Shown: in pieces, positions 45,855 through 54,908 of the stretch
Layout of the letters: every line of letters begins with the position of its first letter
Position numbering within the stretch: position 1 is the first letter of the stretch
Made by a program: the position numbers and the translations under genes
Assembly (NCBI RefSeq): GCF_003627755.1
Contig: NZ_CP032694.1
Coordinates: 108,501 to 172,500 of the forward strand
Direction: 5' to 3'
DNA from: Rhizobium jaguaris
Lineage (GTDB): Bacteria > Pseudomonadota > Alphaproteobacteria > Rhizobiales > Rhizobiaceae
DNA: 64,000 bases
The notes under the pieces: generated by a model
Database searches by the model: none
What the model saw: the letters and a program-made list of their open reading frames with translations, nothing else
What the model was told of the DNA's origin: nothing

Positions 45855-47771
45855 TTATGCAGACCGCTTGCGGTCGTCCTCGTCCTTGATTTCCTCGTAG
45901 TCGGCATCGACAACATCGTCCTTGCCGCCCGCCGAGGCATCAGCGGCAGATGCTTCCGCCTGCTGGGACTCATAGATCGCCTGGCCGAGCTTCATGGATA
46001 CTTCCATGAGCGTCTGGGTCTTGGCCTTGATGTCTTCGGCGTTCGGATCGGAAGCTTCGGTTGCAGTCTTCAGGGCTGCGATCGCTTCGGAGATCGCATT
46101 GCGGTCGGCTTCGGTTACCTTGTCGCCGTAATCCTTCAGCGACTTCTCGCTGGAGTGGATAAGGCTTTCGGCCTGGTTCTTGGCTTCCACGCCTTCGCGG
46201 CGCTTCTTATCCTCGGCAGCATGGGCCTCGGCATCCTTGACCATCTTTTCGATATCGGCGTCAGAGAGGCCGCCCGAAGCCTGGATACGGATCTGCTGTT
46301 CCTTGCCCGTGCCCTTGTCCTTGGCCGAAACCTGGACGATGCCGTTGGCGTCGATATCGAAGGTGACTTCGATCTGCGGTACGCCACGCGGAGCCGGCGG
46401 CAGGCCGACGAGGTCGAACTGGCCGAGCAGCTTGTTGTCGGCAGCCATTTCACGCTCGCCCTGCGAAACGCGGATGGTCACGGCCGACTGGTTGTCGTCG
46501 GCGGTCGAGAAGGTCTGCGACTTCTTCGTCGGGATCGTCGTGTTACGCTCGATCAGACGGGTGAAGACGCCGCCCAGCGTTTCGATGCCGAGAGACAGCG
46601 GGGTAACGTCGAGCAGCAGGACGTCCTTGACGTCGCCCTGCAGAACGCCGGCCTGGATGGCGGCGCCGAGAGCGACGACTTCATCCGGGTTGACGCCCTT
46701 GTGCGGCTCCTTGCCGAACAGTTGCTTGACGACTTCCTGAACCTTCGGCATGCGGCTCATGCCGCCGACGAGAACGACTTCATCGATCTCGGCAGCCGTG
46801 ACGCCGGCATCCTTGAGCGCTGCCTTGCAGGGCGCGATGGTGCGCTGGACGAGGTCGTCGACCAGGCTTTCGAGTTTGGCGCGGGTCAGCTTCAGCGTCA
46901 GGTGCTTCGGACCGGTGGCGTCTGCCGTAATGAAGGGCAGGTTGATTTCGGTCTGCTGCGAAGAGGACAGTTCGATCTTGGCCTTTTCAGCGGCTTCCTT
47001 GAGACGCTGCAGAGCGAGCTTGTCGCCCTTGAGGTCGATGCCGTTGTCCTTCTTGAATTCGGCAACGAGATATTCGACGAGACGCATGTCGAAGTCTTCA
47101 CCGCCAAGGAAGGTATCGCCGTTGGTCGACTTCACTTCGAAGACGCCGTCGCCGATTTCCAGGATCGAAATATCGAAAGTGCCGCCGCCAAGGTCATAGA
47201 CGGCGATCGTCTTGCCGTCCTTCTTGTCGAGGCCATAGGCGAGCGCAGCAGCGGTCGGTTCGTTGATGATGCGCAGAACTTCAAGACCTGCGATCTTGCC
47301 GGCATCCTTGGTTGCCTGGCGCTGCGCGTCGTTGAAGTAGGCGGGAACGGTGATGACGGCCTTTTCGACCTTTTCGCCGAGATAGGATTCGGCAGTTTCC
47401 TTCATCTTCTGAAGGATCATTGCGGAAACTTGTGCGGGCGAATAGCCCTTGCCCTGTGCTTCCACCCAGGCGTCGCCATTGTCGCCGCGGACGATCTTGA
47501 AGGGAACGAGGTGCTTGTCCTTCTCGACGGTCGGATCTTCGTAGCGGCGGCCGATCAGGCGCTTGACAGCGAAGAGGGTATTGGTGGGGTTGGTGACCGC
47601 CTGGCGCTTGGCCGGCTGGCCGACGAGGCGTTCGCTGTCGTCAGTGAAGGCTACCATGGAAGGGGTGGTGCGGGCGCCTTCGGCATTCTCGATCACTTTC
47701 GCGTCCTTGCCGTCCATGACGGCGACGCAGGAATTCGTGGTTCCAAGGTCGATACCAATTACTTTTGCCAT
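45855..47771 (-). CDS. dnaK: Chaperone protein DnaK (Hsp70)
   Basis: 638 residues from [18 protein letters not shown], with the actin-like ATPase ([27 protein letters not shown]), the substrate-binding domain and the EEIKDEDD C-terminal motif. It folds and refolds proteins with DnaJ and GrpE. A near-perfect RpoH-type promoter lies 109-140 bases upstream. A 15-codon upstream extension is not supported; AAGGAG lies 9 bases before this ATG. Confidence 0.98.
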   Translation of the reverse strand: MAKVIGIDLGTTNSCVAVMDGKDAKVIENAEGARTTPSMVAFTDDSERLVGQPAKRQAVTNPTNTLFAVKRLIGRRYEDPTVEKDKHLVPFKIVRGDNGDAWVEAQGKGYSPAQVSAMILQKMKETAESYLGEKVEKAVITVPAYFNDAQRQATKDAGKIAGLEVLRIINEPTAAALAYGLDKKDGKTIAVYDLGGGTFDISILEIGDGVFEVKSTNGDTFLGGEDFDMRLVEYLVAEFKKDNGIDLKGDKLALQRLKEAAEKAKIELSSSQQTEINLPFITADATGPKHLTLKLTRAKLESLVDDLVQRTIAPCKAALKDAGVTAAEIDEVVLVGGMSRMPKVQEVVKQLFGKEPHKGVNPDEVVALGAAIQAGVLQGDVKDVLLLDVTPLSLGIETLGGVFTRLIERNTTIPTKKSQTFSTADDNQSAVTIRVSQGEREMAADNKLLGQFDLVGLPPAPRGVPQIEVTFDIDANGIVQVSAKDKGTGKEQQIRIQASGGLSDADIEKMVKDAEAHAAEDKKRREGVEAKNQAESLIHSSEKSLKDYGDKVTEADRNAISEAIAALKTATEASDPNAEDIKAKTQTLMEVSMKLGQAIYESQQAEASAADASAGGKDDVVDADYEEIKDEDDRKRSA

Positions 47772-47879
47772 GTTATTCTCTCCTTGAAGCAAGCTATCGG
47801 AACCCCTGTCAGGCATTCCATTGACAGCCCCTTACGGGATGGTCTTGAGGATTGCGCAGCCATGACTGCGGTGATGCCG

Positions 47880-47911
47880 CGTATATAAGTAGCGGTTTTA
47901 CTGACTGCAAG
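47880..47911 (-). promoter_or_regulatory. RpoH (sigma-32) heat-shock promoter of dnaK
   Basis: On the minus strand CTTG (47911-47908), 18 bases, then CTTATATACG (47889-47880). This fits the alphaproteobacterial heat-shock consensus CTTG-N17/18-CYTATNTNNG at every fixed position, and is correctly oriented towards dnaK. Confidence 0.85.
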
Positions 47912-48063
47912 GCAGGAAATCACCCGGAATCCAGCAAAACGAATGGTTTGTCGCGCAAATTCCACAGTGTCACAATGAGGTTGTGAGCCTTTGGAATTTG
48001 CGCGACCATCTATCAGATCAGCCTTGCCTCGACCATGCAAGCGGCAATGCTAAGAATCGCTTC

Positions 48064-50436
48064 TTATTGCCCGAGAATGACGTCGAGAAGCGAGGAGCGG
48101 TGCCGCCGTACGGTCGCCGTCGTCGGACCGGGATCGCCGATGTCGGCAGGCGGAATATCGCCGGTATCGTAAGAGTTCGCGCTGTAGGGATTGCTGTTGT
48201 CGGCGAGGCCCGCGGGCGGCAGATCTTCAGGATCGTCGTTCGCCGCGGCCTGATTGACCGGTTGTTGCTGCTGGATCGGTTGCTGCGCCGGCCGTTGCTG
48301 GATTATCGGCTGGCCCTGCTGCTGCACCGCCTGCCCGTTGTTGCCGCCGCCGATCGCACCGGAGATGATGGCGCCGATCGTTGTCGGCTGTTCTGCATTC
48401 GGCGCGGATGCTGCCACCGGCACGCCATTGTCGATGATCTGGCCGCCGCCGAAGATCGGGGTCGGCGTCAGGCCCTTATGGGCGGCGACCATGAATTCCT
48501 TCCAAGCCTTGGCCGGCAGCCCGCCGCCGGTCACCTTCTTCATCGATTTGCCGTCGTCATTGCCGAACCAGACGCCGGTGGTCAGATGGCTGGTGAACCC
48601 AACGAACAGCGCATCACGGAAGGATTGCGTCGTACCGGTCTTGCCGGCGGCCTGCCAGCCGGGAATGCGCGCAGCCTTGCCGGTGCCGAAGTTGAGGGTT
48701 CCGGTCATCATTGCATTCATGTTGGTGACGACATCAGGGTTCAGTACCCGCGGCGGATTGTCGAAATTCGCCTGGTAGAGCACCTTGCCGGACGCGGTCG
48801 TCACTTTGGTGATGACGTGCGGCGTCGCCTTGTAGCCGCCGTTCATGAAGGAGGCATAGGCCGAGGTCAGCTCCAGCAGCGAGACCTCCGATGTGCCGAG
48901 CGCGATCGAGGCGTTGGCCTGCAGGTCGGATTCGATGCCGAGGCGATGCGCGACCTTGACTACCTGTTCCGGTCCGACTTCGGCCGCGAGCTGGGCGGCG
49001 ATCGTGTTCAGCGAATGGGCCAAGGCTGTGGCGAGCGTCACCGGTCCGCTATATTTCTGCTCGTAGTTCTCCGGTGCCCAATTGCCGATCTTCACCGGCG
49101 CATCGTTGCGAATCGAGTTCGGCGTCAGGCCCGTCTCCAGAGCGGCGGTATAGACGAAAGGCTTGAAGGCAGAGCCCGGCTGGCGCTTGGCCGTGACGGC
49201 GCGGTTGAACTGGCTCTGCGCATAATCTCGGCCGCCGACCAGCGCGCGGATGGCGCCTGTCGCGTCTACGGAGACGAGCGAAGCCTGCGAAGCATTGAGT
49301 TTCTTGCCGTCCTTGGCGAGCACGTCATTCAGCGCCTGTTCGGCTTTCTGTTCCAGCGGCATGTCGATCGTGGTGTCGACGGTCAGATCTTCTTTGACGT
49401 CGCCGCCAATCAGGCCGGGAAGCTGGTCCATGACCATGTCCGCGACATAGTTCTGCGCGCCGCTCCAATAGCTCTTCGACCGCGTCGGCGGCTGCGACAT
49501 CGCGGTCTTGATGTCGGCCTCGCTGATGAAGCCCTGGTCACGCATCGCCTGCAGCACGAGCTGGGCGCGAGCCTCGGCAGCGGCCGGATCGCGGGCCGGC
49601 GACAGCTTCGACGGCGCTTTGACGAGGCCGGCGAGCATCGCCGCTTCGCCAAGATTCACATCACGGGCCGATTTGTTGAAATAGCGCTGCGCCGCCGCCT
49701 CGACGCCGTAGGCGTTCGCGCCGAAGTAGACGCGGTTCAGGTACATCGCCAGGATCTGGTCCTTGGTGTACTTATGCTCCAGCCATATGGCGAGCAGCAC
49801 TTCCTGCACCTTGCGCTCCAGCGTGCGCTCCGGCGACAGGAAGAGGTTCTTGGCGAGCTGCTGTGTCAGCGTCGAGCCGCCCTGAACGGCATGGCCAGTC
49901 AGCACGTTCGTCACGACCGCACGGCCGAGGCCGATCGGATCGAAGCCGAAATGGGAATAGAAGCGACGGTCCTCGATGGCGATGATCGCCTCGGGAATAT
50001 AGGGAGACATGTCGTTCAACGTCAAAGCCTCGCCGCCGGTCGCGCCGCGATTGGCGATGACGCTGCCGTCGAGATCGGCGATCTTGACGTTCGGCGGCCG
50101 AGCGGGAATGGCCCAGGTGCTGGCATTCGGCATGCGCGATCCGTAATAGACCACGAGGCCTGCAGCGCCGATGCCAGCCCAGATGCAGAGCACGATGCTC
50201 CAATAGATCACCGAACGGACGAATCCGAAGAAGCCGCCGCCGCGCGCGCGCCGTGGCTGCTTGCGCCGGCTTTTGGAGCGGCGTGGTCTGTCCTGCTGGG
50301 GATCCTCGCCGCCGCGCCCGGAAGAGCGCCCGCCGCCGGCAATCCGTTCGCTGGCGCTGAATCCATCATCGCTGCGTTCCTTACCGCTTGAAAAGGAGGG
50401 CTCTATCCTCTGGGGAGATCTGCTTTTGCCTGCCAT
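48064..50436 (-). CDS. Class A penicillin-binding protein (PBP1a-type)
   Basis: 790 residues. A basic cytoplasmic N-terminus (about 1-70) and one transmembrane segment (FVRSVIYWSIVLCIWAGIGA) precede the GT51 glycosyltransferase (EDRRFYSHFGFD, GGSTLTQQLAKNLFL) and a transpeptidase with SxxK in QPGSAFKPF, the SLN motif in HSLNT and KTGTT. The C-terminus is a Gln/Pro-rich tail (QPIIQQRPAQQPIQQQQPV). It polymerises and cross-links peptidoglycan in the periplasm. It stands alone; the 441-base region upstream holds its promoter. Confidence 0.93.
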   Translation of the reverse strand: MAGKSRSPQRIEPSFSSGKERSDDGFSASERIAGGGRSSGRGGEDPQQDRPRRSKSRRKQPRRARGGGFFGFVRSVIYWSIVLCIWAGIGAAGLVVYYGSRMPNASTWAIPARPPNVKIADLDGSVIANRGATGGEALTLNDMSPYIPEAIIAIEDRRFYSHFGFDPIGLGRAVVTNVLTGHAVQGGSTLTQQLAKNLFLSPERTLERKVQEVLLAIWLEHKYTKDQILAMYLNRVYFGANAYGVEAAAQRYFNKSARDVNLGEAAMLAGLVKAPSKLSPARDPAAAEARAQLVLQAMRDQGFISEADIKTAMSQPPTRSKSYWSGAQNYVADMVMDQLPGLIGGDVKEDLTVDTTIDMPLEQKAEQALNDVLAKDGKKLNASQASLVSVDATGAIRALVGGRDYAQSQFNRAVTAKRQPGSAFKPFVYTAALETGLTPNSIRNDAPVKIGNWAPENYEQKYSGPVTLATALAHSLNTIAAQLAAEVGPEQVVKVAHRLGIESDLQANASIALGTSEVSLLELTSAYASFMNGGYKATPHVITKVTTASGKVLYQANFDNPPRVLNPDVVTNMNAMMTGTLNFGTGKAARIPGWQAAGKTGTTQSFRDALFVGFTSHLTTGVWFGNDDGKSMKKVTGGGLPAKAWKEFMVAAHKGLTPTPIFGGGQIIDNGVPVAASAPNAEQPTTIGAIISGAIGGGNNGQAVQQQGQPIIQQRPAQQPIQQQQPVNQAAANDDPEDLPPAGLADNSNPYSANSYDTGDIPPADIGDPGPTTATVRRHRSSLLDVILGQ

Positions 50437-50786
50437 TGCGGACCGGTCGTACCCCCGATGGTTCCGTATTCCAATATCTGATGCCGGCCACCGCGCGCCC
50501 GCGCGCGTCGCCTGGGCGTCAAAGCCCCGGTGAACTGTAAATGCGGCGATTTAAGGAGGGATTAAATTTTAGTTTGCCCCCCGCTTGAAGGCGCTTTGAA
50601 GTCGTCTTGCGATGAACAAAAGAAGGAGAACTGATCTCCAGGGTGGAACGCCACGGGCGCGATGCTTAAACGGGAACCTAAAGGCGTATTTGGTGTTGTT
50701 CCTATCAAGTACGCTAAGCCACTGTCTTGGACGGATCGTCGCCCCATATAGGCTTAGTTCGCGGAGCGGCATTGTGGATCAAGTTT

Positions 50787-50817
50787 CCCGCCATCCAATC
50801 AGATGGCGGGCCTTTTT
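50787..50817 (+). terminator. Terminator in the PBP-DUF982 intergenic region
   Basis: CCCGCCATC/GATGGCGGG, a 9-bp perfect stem with a 6-base loop, then five T. No protein gene ends before it on the plus strand; the 50560-50786 stretch upstream could encode a small RNA, but I see no clear promoter. Nothing else is recognisable between 50437 and 50877. Confidence 0.65.
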
Positions 50818-50877
50818 CACCTTCTCCGAAACCTGACCGGCCGCCCTTATTTTCGTTGCGTGACGGGAGGATTTAGC

Positions 50878-51138
50878 ATGGCGCAGCAATGGTGGAGCGA
50901 GGATGTCACGATAGAGAGCCGGATTGTCGGCAGATACGTCACGATCAACAGCACCGAAAGAGCGGCCGAATACATGCTCGACGAGTGGCCGGCAGAGCAA
51001 CGCGGCGAAGCTTTCGACGCTGCTAAACAAGCATTGATCGACGCTCACGAAGGAACGGTTTCAGTCGACTATGCGCTTCGCGCTTTTGTGGCCGCCGCCG
51101 AAGGGGCAGAGATATTTTTCTATAAAAGCCCGCGATAA
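50878..51138 (+). CDS. DUF982 protein
   Basis: 86 residues with GGGAGG 7 bases before the ATG. The DUF982 pattern is visible: R-x-V-T-I-N near residue 22, A-x-x-M-L-x-x-W-P (AAEYMLDEWP), then a central A-x-x-A-L and a C-terminal ALRAFVAAAEGAEIFF. The family is almost confined to Rhizobiales, usually plasmid or accessory, and has no known function. It overlaps the next convergent gene by 19 bases. Confidence 0.8.
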   Translation: MAQQWWSEDVTIESRIVGRYVTINSTERAAEYMLDEWPAEQRGEAFDAAKQALIDAHEGTVSVDYALRAFVAAAEGAEIFFYKSPR

Positions 51139-51356
51139 AGACGGCCGCGTGCAGCGCTGACAAGGCCGGCTAGTTGGCGCTCATTGCGTATTCCCTGCTG
51201 AAACAGTCTAATGATGACTGCGGCCAATTGCTCGGCCTCTGCGCTATCTTTGTCGATATTCAACTGGAACAAACTGGTATCAAATGCGCGCTGACAGATA
51301 TCCAGGTCCAATGAATCCAACGGCTGATTGTGCGTACTCACATATTTTCGGAGCAT
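51120..51356 (-). CDS. Small hypothetical protein (78 aa)
   Basis: ATG 51356 is preceded by GGAGGAAAA at proper spacing. The protein MLRKYVSTHNQPLDSLDLDI... is predicted helical and mildly acidic, with a conserved-looking core ICQRAFDTSLFQLNIDKDSA and EQLAAVIIRLFQQG. I do not recognise a domain. A longer upstream frame lacks a ribosome site. Confidence 0.6.
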   Translation of the reverse strand: MLRKYVSTHNQPLDSLDLDICQRAFDTSLFQLNIDKDSAEAEQLAAVIIRLFQQGIRNERQLAGLVSAARGRLYRGLL

Positions 51357-51464
51357 CGGCTTTTCCTCCTCCCAGGCAGCAACGACGGTGCAGGTCTGCG
51401 CCGTAACTTTGCGCGCGCTCGCAAGCCTGCAAATCACAGGCTGCGAGCGACAACCGGTGCATGC

Positions 51465-51668
51465 TTACGGATAAATGTCCGCCAGGACGTAGAAGGCTTG
51501 GCGATCGCGAAGGCCGCTGGCATAACCATCCAGCATCGGCTTCGCTAGTTCGTCGGCTGTGGAGCTGGTTTGTACGATTCCGCGACGTTCGCACGCCTCT
51601 TCAAAGATAATGCGTATCTCGGAAAGGGCCGACGGTATCGTTGTGGGGTGTCGGGGGGGCCTGATCAT
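51465..51668 (-). CDS. Small hypothetical protein (67 aa)
   Basis: The ATG at 51668 has AAAGGGG 8 bases upstream. The sequence begins MIRPPRHPTTIPSALSEI and includes RIIFEEACERRGI and KPMLDGYASGLRDRQAFYVL; it is soluble and of unknown family. It is 108 bases upstream of the 78-aa gene on the same strand, so the two may be cotranscribed. Confidence 0.55.
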   Translation of the reverse strand: MIRPPRHPTTIPSALSEIRIIFEEACERRGIVQTSSTADELAKPMLDGYASGLRDRQAFYVLADIYP

Positions 51669-52062
51669 GACATGCCCCTTTCAGATTTGGGGCGAGAACA
51701 GATCATCGTCTCTCAGCCGTTGCCGCCCGTATAGAATGGGCAACGATCAGAAATGATACGCTTGCGGTAGGGCCTTAGCAAACCGATTCGCGGGTCGTTG
51801 CAACGACTGGATTTTTGAGTTGGATACTCTCGGTCGGCCATATCCAAAACCATCCGTTCACACCGATGCTCGAAATATCCGGCGGGCCTCTCATTTGCGT
51901 CAGCGACGGCTGGGCAAAAAATCAATCTTTTGGCGACAAGGATGGGCTTAAAACGCCGTTAACCGACCGCAGTGGCAACATTCGTCCATCCATGGTAGAG
52001 TTGTTGAAGGAACTTTTCTCCCTTTCGTGCATTGTCTCATCACAAAAATAAGGGGCGAGCAG
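51669..52062. other. Gene-poor stretch in the accessory region
   Basis: 394 bases between short genes. Frames on both strands exist (for example 51713-51925 minus and 51815-52051 plus), but they overlap each other and lack convincing ribosome sites or family features. I assign nothing here. Confidence 0.4.
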
Positions 52063-52251
52063 ATGAGTTCACATATTAACATCGAGAAAGTCGGTGAGAA
52101 TAAGCTGCGGGAAGTCTGGAGTGTCGAGGATTTCGTGCGGCGCCATCGGATTTGCAAGGAGGAGGAAGCCCGGCTGAAAAAGCTGTTCGGCGACTTCGCC
52201 ACCAAGCAGGAATTGTTATCGAACGCGCAGAGGCCGTCGCAGTTTCGCTAA
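52063..52251 (+). CDS. Small hypothetical protein (62 aa)
   Basis: ATG 52063 follows AAGGGGCGAGCAG, a reasonable ribosome site. The protein MSSHINIEKVGENKLREVWS... is highly charged and helical (EDFVRRHRICKEEEARLKKL), which could suit nucleic-acid binding, but there is no recognised motif. A second small ORF follows 78 bases later. Confidence 0.55.
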   Translation: MSSHINIEKVGENKLREVWSVEDFVRRHRICKEEEARLKKLFGDFATKQELLSNAQRPSQFR

Positions 52252-52329
52252 GGCGAGGTGGCCAGGCCGGACGTGACGTTCATCGTAGGACCGCGGCGAC
52301 CAGTTGGTGCGCCGCCGGGAGGCCTCGCC

Positions 52330-52452
52330 ATGTGGAAGCGCTTTGAATTATGGCTGATCAATCAGCTTGATCGGATTTTCGGACTGGAAAGGCTCGCTCG
52401 CCGCGCCGGCTTCTCAGCCGATGATGCGAAGCGGATCGCGCGGGAGAAATAA
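52330..52452 (+). CDS. Very small protein (40 aa)
   Basis: The ATG at 52330 has GGGAGG 7 bases upstream. MWKRFELWLINQLDRIFGLE then RLARRAGFSADDAKRIAREK gives one amphipathic N-terminal helix with a basic C-terminus. It has no known family; acceptance rests on the ribosome site and same-strand position after the 62-aa gene. Confidence 0.4.
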   Translation: MWKRFELWLINQLDRIFGLERLARRAGFSADDAKRIAREK

Positions 52453-52734
52453 GAGCTCTCGGTGACCTGCATAAGGAGTCTTCGAACGGCTCAAAAGATC
52501 TGTTGGCCATATTACCGCACATCTTTCTGAAACGCCGCGCGATCTCCATCGCAGAAGGCGTGCCGACCGGCCGCGGATCTGTCTTCCAGCTTCCGGTTAT
52601 TAAGATCGCAGTCGGCGGACTGCTTCCTGGGCCATTTTTCCCAAGGTCAAATGTCCATATCCGCGAGAAAATGACATTTGCTGCAGCCCTGTCGGAACCT
52701 TACGACCACTGGAAACTTACTCCTTATGTGACTT
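52453..52734. other. Intergenic, no gene assigned
   Basis: 282 bases between the 40-aa ORF and the recombinase remnant. An open plus-strand frame (52503-52862) crosses it but has no ribosome site or family likeness and overlaps the remnant. I see nothing else. Confidence 0.4.
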
Positions 52735-52899
52735 TCAAACGCGCCGGCTGCCTCGTTCGGCCGGCGGTTTACCCTCTTTGGGTTGTTTCGGTTCTATGGG
52801 CGGTCTCTGCAATGTTGCATATTTTCGAATGCTCTGATCGAGGTTATAGTGACGTTGTGTGATCGTCTTGGCGGACGGTCCCAAGCGGGTGGTAGCGCG
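52735..52899 (-). pseudogene. C-terminal remnant of a tyrosine recombinase/integrase
   Basis: The minus-strand frame reads ATTRLGPSAKTITQRHYNLD and QSIRKYATLQ before a stop. This matches the last conserved block of phage-type integrases: L-G-H-x-S-x-x-T-T-x-x-H-Y, with the nucleophile Tyr in HYN. Here the usual His after Gly is Pro and the second Thr of the pair is displaced. All upstream catalytic boxes are missing, and the frame runs into the antisense of the DUF982 gene, so it is a decayed fragment. Confidence 0.6.
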
Positions 52900-52914
52900 T
52901 GAGGAGGAGTATTC

Positions 52915-53157
52915 ATGCGACATATCAAATGGAGCAATCCGATCGAGATCGGTTTCGCTCATGGCAGTTCTCAGACGGTGACCGGCCCTTCCGAGGCGCT
53001 GAATTGCATGGCCAATCTCTGGCCCGATCGGCGCGGTCCACTTTACGTGGCTGCGAGAAGCGTTTGCCGAGCTGCGATCGACGGACGGAAATCCGCTGAA
53101 GAAGCCCGTGAAATGTTCATTTCGGCGACGCGCGAGGCGCATTTGAAAACCCATTGA
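52915..53157 (+). CDS. DUF982 protein, second copy
   Basis: 80 residues with GGAGGAG 6 bases before the ATG. The DUF982 pattern is present: VTGPSEALNCMANLWPDRRG, then AARSVCRAAIDGRKSAEEAR and an alpha-helical end (EMFISATREAHLKTH). It is clearly diverged from the copy at 50878, so it is not a recent duplication. Its start lies right beside the recombinase remnant. Confidence 0.8.
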   Translation: MRHIKWSNPIEIGFAHGSSQTVTGPSEALNCMANLWPDRRGPLYVAARSVCRAAIDGRKSAEEAREMFISATREAHLKTH

Positions 53158-53324
53158 GGCAGCGCGGCGCTTTGACGCCGCCTGATCGCCCAAGCCTGCC
53201 GAACCGGCGGATGCGGGGCGCCTTCGCGCAACCCCAAAAGGCGCGTTCCTCCCTATACTATTGATCCCGGTTTCGCGGCGGTATTCCTAATCGACAGCGG
53301 TTTCCAAGCATAAGTGCACAATGC

Positions 53325-53352
53325 AGAAGGCCAGCGACTTGGGTCGCTGGCC
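53325..53352. terminator. Hairpin between DUF982 and the SH3/Arg-Tyr-rich gene
   Basis: AGGCCAGCGAC and GTCGCTGGCCT form an 11-bp perfect stem around TTGG in the 221-base gap between convergent genes. The flanking U run is poor; it is probably a shared terminator. Confidence 0.6.
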
Positions 53353-53378
53353 TAATCATTTGACTGCCGTGCAGTCGA

Positions 53379-54233
53379 CTACCGGTTGAAGCCTCTAGGC
53401 GTCATACGGCAATCAGGTTGGGAATCCGGGCAGGGGTCGACATGGTCAGGGCTGTATGGCCCTGGCGAACCGGCATTCGGCCGTGGATTATTCTGCCCCT
53501 GTTGTAGTTGCGGCTGTGGTTGCCGCGGCTGTTGTTGTTGCTGCTGTGGCTGTTGTTGCTGGGGCGGCGGACGGCGTTGCTGATCACCCTGGCGGTTGTT
53601 GTCGCGCCGACGATCCTGACCGTTGCCCCAGTCCTGGTTATTGTCCTGTTGCCCGCCCCAGTCGCGATTGCGATCCCGTTGCCGGCGCCAGTCTTCGTTA
53701 TTCTGCTGGTCGCCCCAGTCGCGGTTGCGGTACGGGCGGCGATCCCAGTTGCCATCCGGTTCGTTGTTCCAATAGGGGTCGCGATAGGGGCGTCGGTCCC
53801 AATTCGCATCCGGACGGTTGTAACCCCAGCCCGGCCCACGCCGCCAACGGTCGCGGTCGCGGTAAAAGTCACGGCCGCGATAATAACGATCCCAGTAGTC
53901 GTCGAGGTTGAAGGTGACGGTCGGAATGCCGAGCGGCCGGTAATATTGCGGGCCAACGTAGATGCGGCGCGATTGATAGGTTGCCTGGATGTACTGACCG
54001 GCAACCCAGCCGCGGCCACCAAAGAAGGAGACGTCGCACCAGGGCGTCTCGTTCAGGCAGCCATTGATCTGCAGCGGCGTGCCGATCGGGATCATGGTCA
54101 CCGCCGGATATTGCGTGCTCGGGCCAGACCGCATGTTGACGTTGGCGGTGGCAAAACCCTCTGCGGCTTCCGCAATCGCCGGGATCGCAACGAATGCGGT
54201 CAGTATGATGGCGGCAAGAAGCTTACGTTTCAT
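53379..54233 (-). CDS. Secreted SH3-domain protein with Trp/Arg/Asp repeats and Gln-rich tail
   Basis: 284 residues from MKRKLLAAII (AAAGGGAG before the ATG). Signal peptide 1-24, SH3-like domain about 27-85 (ATANVNMRSGPSTQYPAVTM, GWVAGQYI), a Tyr/Arg/Asp-rich region (88-135), repeats with NWDRRPYR at 144-151 and 162-169 and RDWG-QQ units at 171-205, then a Gln/Pro tract (222-247) and a C-terminal pair of Cys. It is likely periplasmic or surface-exposed and peptidoglycan-linked; function unknown. Confidence 0.82.
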   Translation of the reverse strand: MKRKLLAAIILTAFVAIPAIAEAAEGFATANVNMRSGPSTQYPAVTMIPIGTPLQINGCLNETPWCDVSFFGGRGWVAGQYIQATYQSRRIYVGPQYYRPLGIPTVTFNLDDYWDRYYRGRDFYRDRDRWRRGPGWGYNRPDANWDRRPYRDPYWNNEPDGNWDRRPYRNRDWGDQQNNEDWRRQRDRNRDWGGQQDNNQDWGNGQDRRRDNNRQGDQQRRPPPQQQQPQQQQQQPRQPQPQLQQGQNNPRPNAGSPGPYSPDHVDPCPDSQPDCRMTPRGFNR

Positions 54234-54805
54234 AAATGCTCTCCCTTTGCGCGCCGCCGGCATGACATGACGCCCGGCGGCTGCGCTGATTGCTGTCGCC
54301 CACTTACCTGACATATCCGGCAAGGGACGGGCGGTGCGGTTACAGGACCCGGCATACCGTTTCCAGTTTCGATAAGATGAAAAATAGCGCATCCGCGGGA
54401 TTTGGTAGGATCCAGCGCCCATTCTTGCAATCTTTTCAGCAGTTTTACGAGAATTTGCATGAATGCAGGTTGAACGGATACCGGCAAAACCCTCAAAACT
54501 AGCCGAAATTTTTAGGAAGACTTGCTTATTATATTGGGGTTACTGCGGTTTTAGTGGGCGCACCCGCTATGAACTGGTTGAGGAAAAAACTGTGGCGGCC
54601 TTGAATTCGCCGTACTGCCTCCCGATATACACCGCAGTCATGCAGTCGGAGAATGATTGGCGCGCTTTATAGCGAGCCCTTTTTATTCCCAGGAGATTGC
54701 GGAAGTGGCGTTGACCAAGTGTTAACCTTTCGCGACCAATCTGGCTGCAGTATCCGCCTTGCCTTTGACCACGGATGTACTGGCACTGATGCGAGACGGA
54801 TGACG
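54234..54805. other. Long intergenic stretch, possible small-RNA locus
   Basis: Between the SH3 gene promoter and a plus-strand terminator at 54806. Short frames here have no ribosome sites. The presence of a terminator with no gene before it suggests a transcript, but I find no clear promoter or conserved fold. Confidence 0.35.
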
Positions 54806-54831
54806 AAAGGCCGGTTTACTCCGGCCTTTTT
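54806..54831 (+). terminator. Orphan rho-independent terminator
   Basis: AAAGGCCGG/CCGGCCTTT with a short ATTT-containing loop (TTTACT) and a run of five T. No coding gene on the plus strand ends nearby, so it marks the 3' end of an unannotated transcript. Confidence 0.65.
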
Positions 54832-54908
54832 GTTTATCGACTGTCAGGTGGCGTGCTTTGCGGAAGCGGAGCGCGCCATTTTTAGTTTGACCCCGTTTTG
54901 TCCTGGCC

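Noticed and set aside
45849..50391. Long plus-strand frames opposite dnaK and the PBP
   Set aside because: Shadow frames of GC-rich genes without family likeness or ribosome sites.
51713..52051. Two overlapping 70-78 aa frames on opposite strands
   Set aside because: They have no ribosome sites and no domain, and each makes the other unlikely; left unassigned.
52503..52862. 119-aa plus-strand frame
   Set aside because: No ribosome site; it is antisense to the integrase-like remnant, which has a recognisable motif.
53495..53580. Short repeated triplets (GTT/GCTGTT) resembling a CRISPR-like or microsatellite array
   Set aside because: They are the codons of the Gln/Pro tract of the SH3 protein; there are no spacers of fixed length and no cas genes.
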